The notes: generated by a model not told the origin, from the sequence alone. A stretch of DNA of 40,565 nucleotides from Bacillota bacterium (GCA_012841065.1 DUVI01000019.1:1-40565), one strand, 5' to 3'; numbered from the stretch's first letter, positions 25,588 to 34,410 are shown. A program made the numbers and translations.

Positions 25588-26400
25588 TCAAAGCGTGCGG
25601 CGGTAGAAAAACGGGAAGATTTGCGTAAGGTCATAATCCTTCGCGTTGAATATAGCTTCCGTTGCTCCCATAAACAACACGCCGCCCGACCTTAGGGAAG
25701 CTGACAATCTTGTGATTACGTCCCGTTTGCTCTGTTCCGAAAAATAGATGAGCACGTTCCTGCATATGATAAGATCCATATTGCCGGGATACTCTGAGCT
25801 CAGCAGGTCATGCCTACGGAAACTCACTATCTGTCTTATAGAATCTTTGACCACGTACAAGTCGTCTTCTTTTCGGAAATACTTGTCCAGAAGGTGTTGG
25901 GGAACGTTCTTGGCTTCAGAGGCAGTATATTTTCCGGCCCGGGCTTTGCTCAGGCTCATTTCATCGATATCAGTCCCAAGCACAAAAACATCATTGAGCG
26001 AGCGTTCAGCAAAGGTGATCGCAGCCGAATAAGTTTCTTGGCCGGCAGCTGAACCTGCACTCCACACTCTTATGCGCCACTTGGCCTGGTCTACCAGCAA
26101 TGGCACAACCTTCTCAGCCAGCACCTCCCAGTGTTCCCTGTTCCTAAAAAACTCAGAGACATTGATGGTCAGATAGTCAACGAACCGTGAAAGCTCATCA
26201 GGATCCCGCTGCAAACGCAGGGCAAAGGTTGCAAAATCGGGAATGTTGCGCCGGTTCATGTAATTCACCAGCCGGCGGTACATTTGCTTGCCTTTGTAGT
26301 TGTGAAGATTGATGCCTGTCAGTTCAGCCGCCTTTGTGCAAAAATACAAGTAGTCTGCGCCAAAAGGATACAATTCTGTGCTGTTCACCGGATCTGACAT
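25588..26400 (-). CDS. cheR: Chemoreceptor methyltransferase CheR
   Basis: CheR methylates receptor glutamates using S-adenosylmethionine. The 270-residue protein starts at ATG 26398-26400, nine bases after GGGAG; the ATG 18 bases upstream has no good ribosome site. An N-terminal helical domain (1-80) with YLTINVSEFFRNREHW (about 85-100) leads into the methyltransferase domain with WSAGSAAGQETYSAAI (SAM-binding loop), LGTDIDEMSLSKAR and DLIICRNVLIYFS. The SAM loop carries GSAAGQE in place of the commoner CSTGEE, a variation within the family. It follows cheB by 22 bases. Confidence 0.93.
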   Translation of the reverse strand: MSDPVNSTELYPFGADYLYFCTKAAELTGINLHNYKGKQMYRRLVNYMNRRNIPDFATFALRLQRDPDELSRFVDYLTINVSEFFRNREHWEVLAEKVVPLLVDQAKWRIRVWSAGSAAGQETYSAAITFAERSLNDVFVLGTDIDEMSLSKARAGKYTASEAKNVPQHLLDKYFRKEDDLYVVKDSIRQIVSFRRHDLLSSEYPGNMDLIICRNVLIYFSEQSKRDVITRLSASLRSGGVLFMGATEAIFNAKDYDLTQIFPFFYRRTL

Positions 26401-26422
26401 ATCTGTTCGCTCCCTCATTGTC

Positions 26423-27511
26423 CTACCTATTTCTGCAGAAATCTTCTATGACATCTGCTATGTCGTCCAAAGGCACTAATTTCTCACAACCGCCTGCTTC
26501 GTAACAAGCCTTAGGCATCCCCCAGATAACTGAGGTCTCACGGTCTTGGCAGATCACCTTGGCTCCTGCATTTTTGGCCGCCCACGCACCTTTGGCGCCG
26601 TCGAATCCCATACCCGTGAGTATCACAACCATCAGATTCTGTTTGAACAGAGGCCCCGCATCAAAGAGGGTTACATCGATAGAAGGCTTTACACCGTGCA
26701 CGGCATTGCCTTCGTCAAGATATACGTGGTAAACTGCATGTCTATCGCCTGGTGACTTGTCAAGCCGCAGGTGATATCCCCCAGGGGCAACCAGTGCCAA
26801 GCCCGGCTCGAGGATGTCCTCATCGACAGCCTCCCTCACTTTGATCGAGGAAAGCATGTTCAGGCGCTGGGCCAAGGAAGCGGTGAATCCTCTTGGCATG
26901 TGCTGGCAAATGATGATGGCAGCGGGCAGGTCCGGCGGCAGGTTAGGTATTATTTCTTCAAGAGCTTGGGGGCCGCCGGTGGAAGAACCTACCACCACCA
27001 AAGTATCCACAGGGGCCTTGCCGTCTAATGTCTTCCGTTTCCTGGCCCTCTCGGTTTCATGACGACGCCGGATCTTCTGCACCCTGAGTTTCGCACCGGA
27101 AGCTTGAATCACCTTTTCGCATAGCTCTTTGGCCGCCCGGGGAACCAAACCTCTGGATACGGGTTTGGGCACAAAATCAACTGCACCCATTGAAAGAGCT
27201 TCCATGGTGATCTTGGAGCCCCGCTGCGTCAACGACGAAAACATCACCACGGGCAACGGCCGCTTTGTCATGATTTCCCTCAACACGGACAGCCCGTCCA
27301 TCTTGGGCATTTCAATATCAAGAACCATCACGTCCGGATTGAGGGAAATACACTTGGCCACAGCCTCTACGCCGTCTCTGGCCTCATCTATTACAGTTAT
27401 CCCCGGGTGACTCTCAAGCATCTTCCTGAGAGTCCTCCTCATGTAAAGCGAGTCGTCGACTATCAGCACCCTGGTTTCGTCAGACGGGTCCCTGGTTCTC
27501 ATTGCTGGCAT
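26423..27511 (-). CDS. cheB: Chemoreceptor glutamate methylesterase/deamidase CheB
   Basis: CheB removes receptor methyl groups when its receiver domain is phosphorylated. In its 362 residues the receiver domain (about 12-135) has the acidic pair Asp19-Asp20 and acceptor Asp65 (VLDIEMPKMDG). A basic linker (148-162) leads to the esterase domain (168-362) with GSSTGG (Ser178), ICQHMPRGFT (His204) and MGFDGAKG (Asp304), the catalytic triad. The ATG at 27509-27511 overlaps the end of cheY by 13 bases with GAGGAA just upstream. Confidence 0.95.
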   Translation of the reverse strand: MPAMRTRDPSDETRVLIVDDSLYMRRTLRKMLESHPGITVIDEARDGVEAVAKCISLNPDVMVLDIEMPKMDGLSVLREIMTKRPLPVVMFSSLTQRGSKITMEALSMGAVDFVPKPVSRGLVPRAAKELCEKVIQASGAKLRVQKIRRRHETERARKRKTLDGKAPVDTLVVVGSSTGGPQALEEIIPNLPPDLPAAIIICQHMPRGFTASLAQRLNMLSSIKVREAVDEDILEPGLALVAPGGYHLRLDKSPGDRHAVYHVYLDEGNAVHGVKPSIDVTLFDAGPLFKQNLMVVILTGMGFDGAKGAWAAKNAGAKVICQDRETSVIWGMPKACYEAGGCEKLVPLDDIADVIEDFCRNR

Positions 27512-27858
27512 TGCTTCCTCACTGCTTCCAGAAGCTGGTCAGGGTCAAAAGGTTTGACTACGAAATCTCTGGCACCTGCTTTGATCGCTTCCAAAACCAT
27601 GCTCTGTTGCCCCATAGCCGTGACCATTATCACCTTTACATCAGGATCTTCGGCCTTGAGCTGCTTCAAAGCTTCGATGCCATCCATCTCAGGCATAGTA
27701 ATGTCCATGAGCACAACGTCAGGCTTTTCCTCGAAGTACCGCTTGACCGCCTCTTCTCCGTTGGATGCTTCAACAACCTCGTAACCGTTGGCGGTCAGCA
27801 ACTTGGAGGTCCTGTTTCGCATAAACATGGCGTCATCTGCAACTAGAATCTTTGCCAT
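27499..27858 (-). CDS. cheY: Chemotaxis response regulator CheY
   Basis: A 119-residue single receiver domain. Asp8-Asp9 and acceptor Asp52 (VVLMDITMPEMDG), Thr80 and Lys102 (VVKPFD) complete the phosphorylation site. Phospho-CheY binds the flagellar motor switch. The ATG at 27856-27858 (MAKILVADDA) lies nine bases after AAGGAG; the longer frame adds seven residues without support. It lies between cheD and cheB. Confidence 0.95.
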   Translation of the reverse strand: MAKILVADDAMFMRNRTSKLLTANGYEVVEASNGEEAVKRYFEEKPDVVLMDITMPEMDGIEALKQLKAEDPDVKVIMVTAMGQQSMVLEAIKAGARDFVVKPFDPDQLLEAVRKQCQQ

Positions 27859-27875
27859 CAATCCCCACTCCTTAG

Positions 27876-28355
27876 TCAAATCTCCGTAGGAACTTCGTCT
27901 GGTGAACAGACGATTACTTTTCCTGAACCTATGTAAAGCCGCATTGTACGGCTCTGGTTTCCGCCCAAACGCTCTCCGGCAACACGGATACCCTCTTTAC
28001 TCAATGCCTCCCGGACTGCACGCGCATTCATGGCCCCTATGTCACCCCAAGGAGTAGCCAGCTCCGGGATTACGTTTGCCCCTCCCGCAAGCCACGCCTG
28101 GAGATTCTCCTTTTTGCACCCCAGGTCAAGCAGGCCGGATACCAGATACGGAACGGCTGTGTCTCCATACTTGCCAAAGGGTTCATCATCGTTCCGTGAC
28201 TTGTGAGGCAGAAATACGTGGGCCATCCCTCCCGCCTTGCATTGAGGATCCCACAGAGCCACACCTACACATGAACCCAGTGAATAAGTTACGAGTACTT
28301 CTGCTTCATCTTTCGAAAACTTGACTTCAGACAATTTTACGGGAACCAGGTTCAT
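27876..28355 (-). CDS. cheD: Receptor deamidase CheD
   Basis: CheD deamidates receptor glutamines and, in Firmicutes, partners with CheC. The 159-residue protein has the catalytic Cys29 in YSLGSCVGVALWD, His46 in GGMAHVFLPHK and the GGxN loop (GGANVIPEL). The start is ATG at 28353-28355, six bases after AAAGGGG; the ATG six bases upstream abuts that site. No cheC is present in the operon, although CheX is. Confidence 0.94.
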   Translation of the reverse strand: MNLVPVKLSEVKFSKDEAEVLVTYSLGSCVGVALWDPQCKAGGMAHVFLPHKSRNDDEPFGKYGDTAVPYLVSGLLDLGCKKENLQAWLAGGANVIPELATPWGDIGAMNARAVREALSKEGIRVAGERLGGNQSRTMRLYIGSGKVIVCSPDEVPTEI

Positions 28356-28405
28356 GCTCATCCCCTTTCTTCTGGTTACTTAGAACCCATAGCCGGTTCC
28401 ATAGA

Positions 28406-30463
28406 TTAGATCAGGCTGGTGGTGTCAAGAATCACAGCCGGATCGCCTTGGGGCAGGATTGTAGCGCCTCCAATCCCTTTCAGCCGGGAAAGGATTTTGC
28501 CTAGTTCTTTTACGACTATTTCCTCTTCACCGATCAGTCCGTCTACCCCGAGGGCTAAGGGTTCATCGTGGGTGCGGGTTAGCACTGCATACTTGAAGTT
28601 GCCGTTTCTCATCCAAGGATCGTCTTTCAGGCAACCTTCAAGGGAAACTAGAGGAAATACGCTACCCCTCACAGTGAGAGCCGCTTTTCCTTTAACCGTC
28701 TTGATCTCATCGGGATGTACAGCTAGTACTTCGTCAACTGATGACGTCGGTATCGCATATGTAATCCCTGAGCACTCCACCAGCAACGCACGCACAATAG
28801 CAAGAGTGAGGGGAAGACGTAGAACAACCGCAGTGCCGGTGCCAACCTGGCTCCTGACTTCTATGTGGCCATTTACCCGCTCAAGATTTGACCTGACAAC
28901 ATCCATACCTACGCCTCTGCCGGATACCTCTGTTGCCTGTTTGGCTGTGGAGAAACCAGGGGTGAAAATCAACTCAAGTGCTTCCCTGTCAGACAGTTTG
29001 GCAGCAGCTTCCGTGGTGATGAGTCCCTTGCGCACTGCTGACTCTTTTATCCGTTCAGGGTCCATGCCTCTGCCGTCATCCCGAACCTGAATCACCACCT
29101 GGTTCTCCTGGTGCCACGCTGACAGGGTTATTTTGCCTCTTTCCGGCTTACCCAGGGCTTTCCTTTCATCGGGTGATTCGATTCCATGATCTATCGCGTT
29201 CCGTAGGATGTGTATAAGAGGATCGTCTATGGCTTCAAGCACGGTCCTGTCAAGCTCAAGCCGTTCACCTTGGAGTTCAAAGTCGATTTTCTTGCCGCAA
29301 CGGCTTGAAAGGTCCCTGACCATCCTGGGGAACTTGGCAAGGATGCTCATGAGCGGCAACAACCGCGCTTTCATGATACCCTCTTGCAGCTCCTGGGATG
29401 TCCTCTGAAGCCGTGCTGAAAGCGCCGCCAGCTCGTTACCGGTTACTGCTGTGGGCTCACTGGCTTGAAGCCTGGAGGCTATTTGCGAGATCCTCGTCCT
29501 ATCGATCACCAATTCGCCCACCAAGTTGAGCAACAAGTCAAGAAGGTCGACGTTTACGCGCACAGTACGCCCCAGATTGGTTTTCCTTATGACTAAGTCA
29601 GCACCTGCGTCCTTGTCCGGGCCAGAATCCCCGCCTTTGTCACCGGCCTTGACTTCGCCAGGCTGCTCATCCCACTGCCTGCTTGAAAGAGATTCACGGA
29701 GTCCGCTCCCGTCATACGGAACCAGGGAGACTTGAACCACATCCTGCACCGACTCAGCCACCTGTTTGGCGGATATGCCCTGGTCGTCGCTTCTCAAGTA
29801 AATCTCCAGCTCATCTGGGGTCTCACCGGCCTCCACATCTTCCTTGGAAGGAACTGATCCAATCACGTCGGCAATTTCATCCACCAACACAAGTATCTGA
29901 AAGCATCTTACTGAAAGCAGTTCAGCCTCTGGGTTGAGCTTTACGACCAATTTATACACAGGCATGGCTTGGTCTAATGCCTCTAGGAGGCGGTGGGCTA
30001 AGTCAGGGTCCAGGGCAGATGGCTTTTTGAAGGGAGCTCCCCCAGAAGGGTGGCTTACGCCTGCCGATTCAACAGGTGCATCTGCCTCGGCAGCTTGCAC
30101 TGCTTGAATCCGGATCATCAGGTCTCCGGTAGGAGGCCTTTCGCCTCCTGTTTCCAATGCAGTTTTCCAATCAGAAAGCCAGTCGAGAACCAAGAACAAC
30201 AAATCTGTTATGTCCGGCGTAAGTTTACGTTCGCCGGATCTGATTGTATCCAGGATATTTTCCATGGCGTGAGTGACTTCCACGCCGTCCTCCAAACCCA
30301 GGGTAGCAGCTCCGCCTTTTATTGTGTGCATTGCCCTGAAGATTTCCTGGATAATGGCTTCACCTGATGATGATTTCTCGAGTTCAACCAGGTTCTGTTC
30401 TGTATTGGTAAGAAGTTCGTCAACTTCTTCAAGAAAAATACTCAGGTCTTCAGTATATTCCAT
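28406..30463 (-). CDS. cheA: Chemotaxis histidine kinase CheA
   Basis: A 685-residue protein with domains in the usual order: P1 phosphotransfer (1-105, phospho-acceptor His46 in AMHTIKGGAATLG), a P2-like region (about 168-255), linker rich in Asp/Gly, P3 dimerisation (about 295-375), the HATPase domain (about 400-555, with HILRNAIDHGIE, VRDDGRGMD and TPGFSTAK), and a CheW-like domain (558-685). It autophosphorylates in response to receptors and phosphorylates CheY and CheB. The start is ATG at 30461-30463 about ten bases after AAGGAG. It follows cheW by 29 bases. Confidence 0.96.
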   Translation of the reverse strand: MEYTEDLSIFLEEVDELLTNTEQNLVELEKSSSGEAIIQEIFRAMHTIKGGAATLGLEDGVEVTHAMENILDTIRSGERKLTPDITDLLFLVLDWLSDWKTALETGGERPPTGDLMIRIQAVQAAEADAPVESAGVSHPSGGAPFKKPSALDPDLAHRLLEALDQAMPVYKLVVKLNPEAELLSVRCFQILVLVDEIADVIGSVPSKEDVEAGETPDELEIYLRSDDQGISAKQVAESVQDVVQVSLVPYDGSGLRESLSSRQWDEQPGEVKAGDKGGDSGPDKDAGADLVIRKTNLGRTVRVNVDLLDLLLNLVGELVIDRTRISQIASRLQASEPTAVTGNELAALSARLQRTSQELQEGIMKARLLPLMSILAKFPRMVRDLSSRCGKKIDFELQGERLELDRTVLEAIDDPLIHILRNAIDHGIESPDERKALGKPERGKITLSAWHQENQVVIQVRDDGRGMDPERIKESAVRKGLITTEAAAKLSDREALELIFTPGFSTAKQATEVSGRGVGMDVVRSNLERVNGHIEVRSQVGTGTAVVLRLPLTLAIVRALLVECSGITYAIPTSSVDEVLAVHPDEIKTVKGKAALTVRGSVFPLVSLEGCLKDDPWMRNGNFKYAVLTRTHDEPLALGVDGLIGEEEIVVKELGKILSRLKGIGGATILPQGDPAVILDTTSLI

Positions 30464-30492
30464 TGGGGCTTGGCTCCTTCATTCTTCAGGCT

Positions 30493-31014
30493 TCACTTGA
30501 CCAATGCAGATGCCAAATCGACTTGCTTGAGGGTCCGCCTTTCGGCATCTGAGATTATCCGGGTAAGGTCCAGAAGAACGATAAGGGAATCATTCACCTT
30601 TGCAATACCCTGGATGTAATCAACCTCGTCACCTGCGATTACCGATGCAGGGGGCTCAATCGAATTCTCACTGATACGCAGTACTGACGACACAGAATCT
30701 ACGATTATGCCGATCCTCTCGCCGTCAGATTCAGTGAGCACGATCCTTTGTTCCGGAGTAGGCTCCTTTTTTTCGAAGCCAAAGTGCTTTCTAAGATCAA
30801 GCACTGCAATGACTTTGCCTCTCAGGTTGATGATTCCTTCAACAAAGTCAGGAGCCCTGGGGACAGGCACGATTTTCTGAATAGGTATAATCTCCCTGAC
30901 TTTCTGGATATCTACGCCGTAAGTCTCTGATCCTAAACAAAAGGCCACGATTTGCCGCTCATGGCCGGTTTCACGCTTGGTGGTATCTTCATGCGTATTC
31001 TGGTTGCTAGACAC
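30493..31014 (-). CDS. cheW: Chemotaxis coupling protein CheW
   Basis: CheW connects receptors to CheA. The longest frame starts at 31152, but the first 46 residues look non-coding; GTG at 31012-31014 lies six bases after GGGGGG and gives 173 residues, a normal CheW length with a short polar leader (SSNQNTHEDTTKRE). The coupling domain shows QIVAFCLGSETYGVDIQKVREI (residues 21-42), INLRGKVIAVLDLR and IGIIVDSVSSVLRI. It is the first gene of the chemotaxis operon, with a candidate sigma-D promoter just before it. Confidence 0.94.
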   Translation of the reverse strand: MSSNQNTHEDTTKRETGHERQIVAFCLGSETYGVDIQKVREIIPIQKIVPVPRAPDFVEGIINLRGKVIAVLDLRKHFGFEKKEPTPEQRIVLTESDGERIGIIVDSVSSVLRISENSIEPPASVIAGDEVDYIQGIAKVNDSLIVLLDLTRIISDAERRTLKQVDLASALVK

Positions 31015-31034
31015 TGTAATCCCCCCGTGACCTA

Positions 31035-31061
31035 ATATCGAAATTGAGTCACAGGGAGTTA
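31035..31061 (-). promoter_or_regulatory. Candidate sigma-D (motility) promoter of the che operon
   Basis: On the minus strand TAAC (31058-31061), exactly 15 bases, TTCGATAT (31035-31042), compared with the sigma-D/FliA pattern TAAA-N15-GCCGATAT. Transcription would begin about 14 bases before the cheW start, just in time to include its ribosome site. Confidence 0.55.
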
Positions 31062-31192
31062 AGGAGTTATGCACCAAGTTCAGGGGTTTTGCCGGGACGG
31101 CACAGAAACACTGAAGGCGGGGCTCAGGCCGGGAAGCCGGCCCTATGCCCATTTCCCATATGCCTTAAGGGCTAGCCCGCATAGACAGCACA

Positions 31193-32914
31193 TTATGAAC
31201 CAAGGTTCTCGCAGATTACTTCCCATATGTCGGGGGTTTCGAATCCCCGGCGCCAGGCGGCCACTCCGGCAAGATCATACTTGTTGACCAGGTCAATTCG
31301 CTTTTTCATTGATTGGACGTCTTCAAGCCACACCTTATATGTCACATTGCCTGCCTTCTTTTCTGCATATAGCAGCCCTGTGTCAGCCTGGTACTCCGGA
31401 GTAACGTTCTCATCTTTCAGCCACAGGGCGATACCTTCCATGCCCAAAGCTCTCGGAGTCACCGTAGTTTGGCCGTTTTCACGGGTCTCTTTCCACAGCC
31501 TGGTATAGAAAGGCACACCCAGCACAAGTTTGTCCTTTGGAACTTCTTCAAGGGTTGTTGTGATAGTCCATTCAGTCCACGGAATGGTTGATACAGGGCC
31601 TGACACCTTAGAACCGTGAGGATACTGATCATACGCCATGAGCATCACGTAATCCACCACTTGCGCCAGTTTGTCACGCTCGAGGAACAGTGACCAGTTG
31701 GGACTGGTAGATCTGACAGTTATGTCAATTGACACTGTGAGGCCCTGGCTGTGAAGCAGCGGGGTAAGTTCCCGCATGAACTGGGTAAGATATGGCCCGT
31801 CAGCTAAGTACACGTTTTCGAAATCTACGTTGATTCCATCCAGTTTGTAAACATCAGCGTAGATCAGAAGTTGAGATATGACTTTGTCTCTTAGGGCTGA
31901 ATCCCTGAGCACCACTGAAGTTCTTTCAGGATCAAACGAGTTGGAAAACAATGCCCACACCTGGTATCCTCTTGAATGTGCCCAGTTGACGTACCGCATA
32001 TCGGCGCGGTTTTCGACTTCACCCGGAATATCGGCAAGGTGAAACCAAGTGGGCGAGACTACGTTCAGACCGGGCATTTCTCCCAGGCTTGACGGGTCGG
32101 GCGTAATCCTATCGACCTGTTCCCATACCAAGACCACCTTGTCGCCTTTGAGCGGGCTGGGCACATAGTCTGAAGGCTGTTGCGCAGCCGGGGGTTCTTG
32201 CCTAAGCTCTGACACATGTCTCTTGAGAACAAAACCGCACAATCCGGAACTTGTTTCCACTTTAAGCCACCTCGTTCCATCGCCGTAAACCACCACCTGC
32301 TCCCCTGCAGGCAGCATGCGCACCCTCCGGGCCAAGGGCGACGCCTTTGTTCTCAATATGGTACCGGTGCGTATTTCACCTACGGTTCTGGGAATATCAA
32401 GGGATCTTACCAAGAATATACCATACTCTTGGCTATAGCGTGTGGAAACCGGATACAGTGTCTCGAGAGTGCTCGCAGGAACGTAAGGCTCTTTGCCGTC
32501 AAGGATCACAGGGAACTGCAAACTCACAGGGTGTTGGTTTACGTATGCAGTAAGCGACTGGGTCCTGAGTTTCACCACTTTGTCTCTTGTGGTGACAACC
32601 ATTACACCGCTTTCATCCCAATGCACATGAGGATCAAGTTTGTCCTGGATGAACCTCAAGGGAACGTAAGCCTCCCCCTTCTCCACCACCACCGGGAACT
32701 TCTGAATCTCACCTTGATGTACCAAGTAAGGACGGCTGTCCATTGGGAGCTCAACGTACTGGAACGACGGGTAAATCACGGTTCCAACGATCAAAAGGAT
32801 TAACGCTGCCAATATAAGTACCGGCCAGGGAACGCGCTTTGGTCCCTTTGGCATGACACTCTTGGTTCTCTCTGGCGTAGGTGTGTTTGGGACAAGTTCC
32901 GGCAATATCCTCAT
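31193..32914 (-). CDS. Membrane-anchored GH18-like protein with SH3-type domain
   Basis: A 573-residue protein with one membrane anchor (about 30-50), a copper-amine-oxidase-N-type stalk (60-170: EAYVPLRFIQDKLD, EPYVPASTLETL), an SH3-like cell-wall domain (about 178-240: GTILRTKASPLARRV) and a C-terminal GH18 TIM barrel (about 258-573). The catalytic DxxDxDxE-type motif reads LDGINVDFENV (Asp359, Asp364, Glu366). Homologues in sporulating Firmicutes bind peptidoglycan and act on N-acetylglucosamine bonds, some in spore cortex lysis; the substrate here is not known. The ATG at 32912-32914 has only a distant GGGGAG; TTG at 32903-32905 is an alternative. It lies just upstream of the che operon in the same direction, about 180 bases away. 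Confidence 0.85.
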   Translation of the reverse strand: MRILPELVPNTPTPERTKSVMPKGPKRVPWPVLILAALILLIVGTVIYPSFQYVELPMDSRPYLVHQGEIQKFPVVVEKGEAYVPLRFIQDKLDPHVHWDESGVMVVTTRDKVVKLRTQSLTAYVNQHPVSLQFPVILDGKEPYVPASTLETLYPVSTRYSQEYGIFLVRSLDIPRTVGEIRTGTILRTKASPLARRVRMLPAGEQVVVYGDGTRWLKVETSSGLCGFVLKRHVSELRQEPPAAQQPSDYVPSPLKGDKVVLVWEQVDRITPDPSSLGEMPGLNVVSPTWFHLADIPGEVENRADMRYVNWAHSRGYQVWALFSNSFDPERTSVVLRDSALRDKVISQLLIYADVYKLDGINVDFENVYLADGPYLTQFMRELTPLLHSQGLTVSIDITVRSTSPNWSLFLERDKLAQVVDYVMLMAYDQYPHGSKVSGPVSTIPWTEWTITTTLEEVPKDKLVLGVPFYTRLWKETRENGQTTVTPRALGMEGIALWLKDENVTPEYQADTGLLYAEKKAGNVTYKVWLEDVQSMKKRIDLVNKYDLAGVAAWRRGFETPDIWEVICENLGS

Positions 32915-33212
32915 CCTTCAGCGTTTTCTCCCCAAGGGATATCACTGCTGCCTCTCAGTCTAAATACCTATCTAGGCATCCCTTGGAACATGACACTTTT
33001 CCAGTGATCAACCTGCATATATACACTGTCAGACTCTATCTGGTTCGACATGAATCAGGTTTGAATCCTGCCTAGCGGGGTAGATGTTTATGGGAGCTGA
33101 GGCAACTTCTGCGCCGGAAGGTTCTTCTTTGGGAGAGTGTCAAAGCCAAGCCATCACCGGGAGGGTGCATGCACCCGTGCGCTCCTGACCAGAAAGAGGT
33201 TTCAAACCAGCA
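32915..33212. other. Non-coding region upstream of the GH18-like gene
   Basis: About 300 bases without a gene. It contains a 14-base perfect palindrome, GGGTGCATGCACCC, near 33163-33176, and a tRNA T-arm-like stretch near 33056-33072 that has no matching acceptor or anticodon arm. No convincing promoter was found. Confidence 0.6.
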
Positions 33213-33240
33213 AAAAGACGTTCATTGCTGAACGTCTTTT
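33213..33240 (-). terminator. Rho-independent terminator of the dipeptidase gene
   Basis: A perfect 12-bp stem (AAAAGACGTTCA and TGAACGTCTTTT) with a four-base loop, ending on the minus strand in CTTTTTGC. It is about 30 bases past the dipeptidase stop. Confidence 0.88.
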
Positions 33241-33269
33241 GTGCCCACATGGATGCAGAACCAGGGAAC

Positions 33270-34274
33270 CTAACCCAAGACTTCCCTGTATACCCTGAGC
33301 CAGTTGCCACCGAGAACCTTTTTGATTTCCTCTTCTGTATATCCGCGTCGGAACAGTTCTTCCGTCAGTTTGGGCATCTCAGACACGTCTTTCATAACCT
33401 GCGGGCTTCCGGGAGACACGCCGAACCCGTCGAAGTCAGACCCAAGGCCAACGTGGTCAATGCCGGCTACCTTCCTTATGTGGTCGATGTGGTCACATAT
33501 CCTTGACAGGGTTACATTTTGCCTGTCGTCATCAACAAACGGCGGGCAGAACACTACTCCAATCACGCCGCCTTTTGAAGCCAGAGCTTCTATTTGCTTA
33601 TCTGTAAGATTGCGGCGATGTGAAGCCAGTGCCCTTGCATTGGAGTGAGACGCAATATACGGCCTTTCTGCCACCTCGTTGACACCCCAGAAACTTGATT
33701 CGGACAGATGGGATACGTCAACGAGCATCCCCAGTTTTTCCATTTCCTTTACCACTGAAACGCCGAGGTCTGTAAGGCCTGACTTAGCTGATTTCTCTCC
33801 AACTCCATCGGCCAGGTCGTTCCTCTGGTTCCATGTGAGGCCCATGGCCCTGACGCCCAGCCTGTAGAAATTCCTCAACACAGATAAGCTGCCCTCGATA
33901 GCTTCGCCGCCCTCAATGCTGAGAAGCCCGGCTACTTTACCGTCCGCTTTTGCGTCAAGGATGTGCTGCGTCTTTGTAGCCATAACGAACTCTTCAGATT
34001 GGTCAAGCAAATTGTAAAACGCATCAAGCATTTCCAAACACCGCCGGGCAGAAGCTGCAGGCTTGTACTGGGGCTCGATGTACAACGCCATTACTTGGCA
34101 AGTGACCCCACCTTCTTTGAGTCTGGGAAGATCGATGTGGCCTTGTTCATTTCTTTGGAAGAAATCACGTGCCGACAACCCGAACCAGGAATCCCGGGTC
34201 ATAACCGACAGTATTGTATCGCAGTGCCCGTCAATCACAACCGCTCCTTGATGAAGTTCGCGAGCCTTTGACAA
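33270..34274 (-). CDS. M19 family membrane dipeptidase
   Basis: The protein has 334 residues from TTG at 34272-34274, eight bases after AAAGGAGG; the longest frame adds 26 poor residues across a hairpin. The binuclear zinc site is intact: DGHCDT (His17, Asp19), SIEGGEA (Glu), DVSHLSE, SHSNAR and GLGSDFDG. M19 enzymes cleave dipeptides, often with D-residues at the C-terminus. In Firmicutes they are often cytosolic and used in amino acid or peptidoglycan-peptide recycling. A 10-bp perfect inverted repeat lies directly before its ribosome site. Confidence 0.94.
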   Translation of the reverse strand: MSKARELHQGAVVIDGHCDTILSVMTRDSWFGLSARDFFQRNEQGHIDLPRLKEGGVTCQVMALYIEPQYKPAASARRCLEMLDAFYNLLDQSEEFVMATKTQHILDAKADGKVAGLLSIEGGEAIEGSLSVLRNFYRLGVRAMGLTWNQRNDLADGVGEKSAKSGLTDLGVSVVKEMEKLGMLVDVSHLSESSFWGVNEVAERPYIASHSNARALASHRRNLTDKQIEALASKGGVIGVVFCPPFVDDDRQNVTLSRICDHIDHIRKVAGIDHVGLGSDFDGFGVSPGSPQVMKDVSEMPKLTEELFRRGYTEEEIKKVLGGNWLRVYREVLG

Positions 34275-34297
34275 AGCAATGCCCTCCTTTACTAAAA

Positions 34298-34330
34298 TGC
34301 CAGGTTCGCTCGTGAAACCGGAACCTGGCA
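34298..34330 (-). terminator. Terminator-like hairpin just before the dipeptidase ribosome site
   Basis: TGCCAGGTTC (34298-34307) and GAACCTGGCA (34321-34330) form a perfect 10-bp inverted repeat with a 13-base loop. On the minus strand it is followed by TTTTAG and then the ribosome site. It may terminate the ferredoxin transcript or act as an attenuator of the dipeptidase. Confidence 0.65.
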
Positions 34331-34374
34331 CTGACAGTGGTTGTTGTCTCAACTCGTATATGTATACACTTGCC

Positions 34375-34410
34375 GTTTCTCAGTCGTGAAGACTACCCTC
34401 CCTGAGAAAC
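34375..34410. repeat. Inverted repeat between ferredoxin and dipeptidase genes
   Basis: GTTTCTCA (34375-34382) and TGAGAAAC (34403-34410) form a perfect 8-bp repeat around a 20-base centre that itself holds AGTC/GACT. There is no T-run on either side, so it is not a standard terminator. Confidence 0.5.

Noticed and set aside
26023-26070. Unusual SAM loop (GSAAGQE) in CheR as a sign of inactivity
   Set aside because: Similar A/S/G-rich variants with GQE occur in CheR of Firmicutes as I recall, and all other motifs are intact.
31015-31152. N-terminal extension of CheW by 46 residues
   Set aside because: It has no family similarity, would include the candidate promoter, and GTG at 31014 has a strong ribosome site.
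33040-33090. tRNA-like T-arm sequence (GGTTTGAATCC)
   Set aside because: No matching acceptor stem, D arm or anticodon arm is found upstream; the similarity is short.
33155-33180. GGGTGCATGCACCC palindrome as part of a riboswitch or terminator
   Set aside because: No T-run follows and no known riboswitch core is visible; kept only as a note on the non-coding region.
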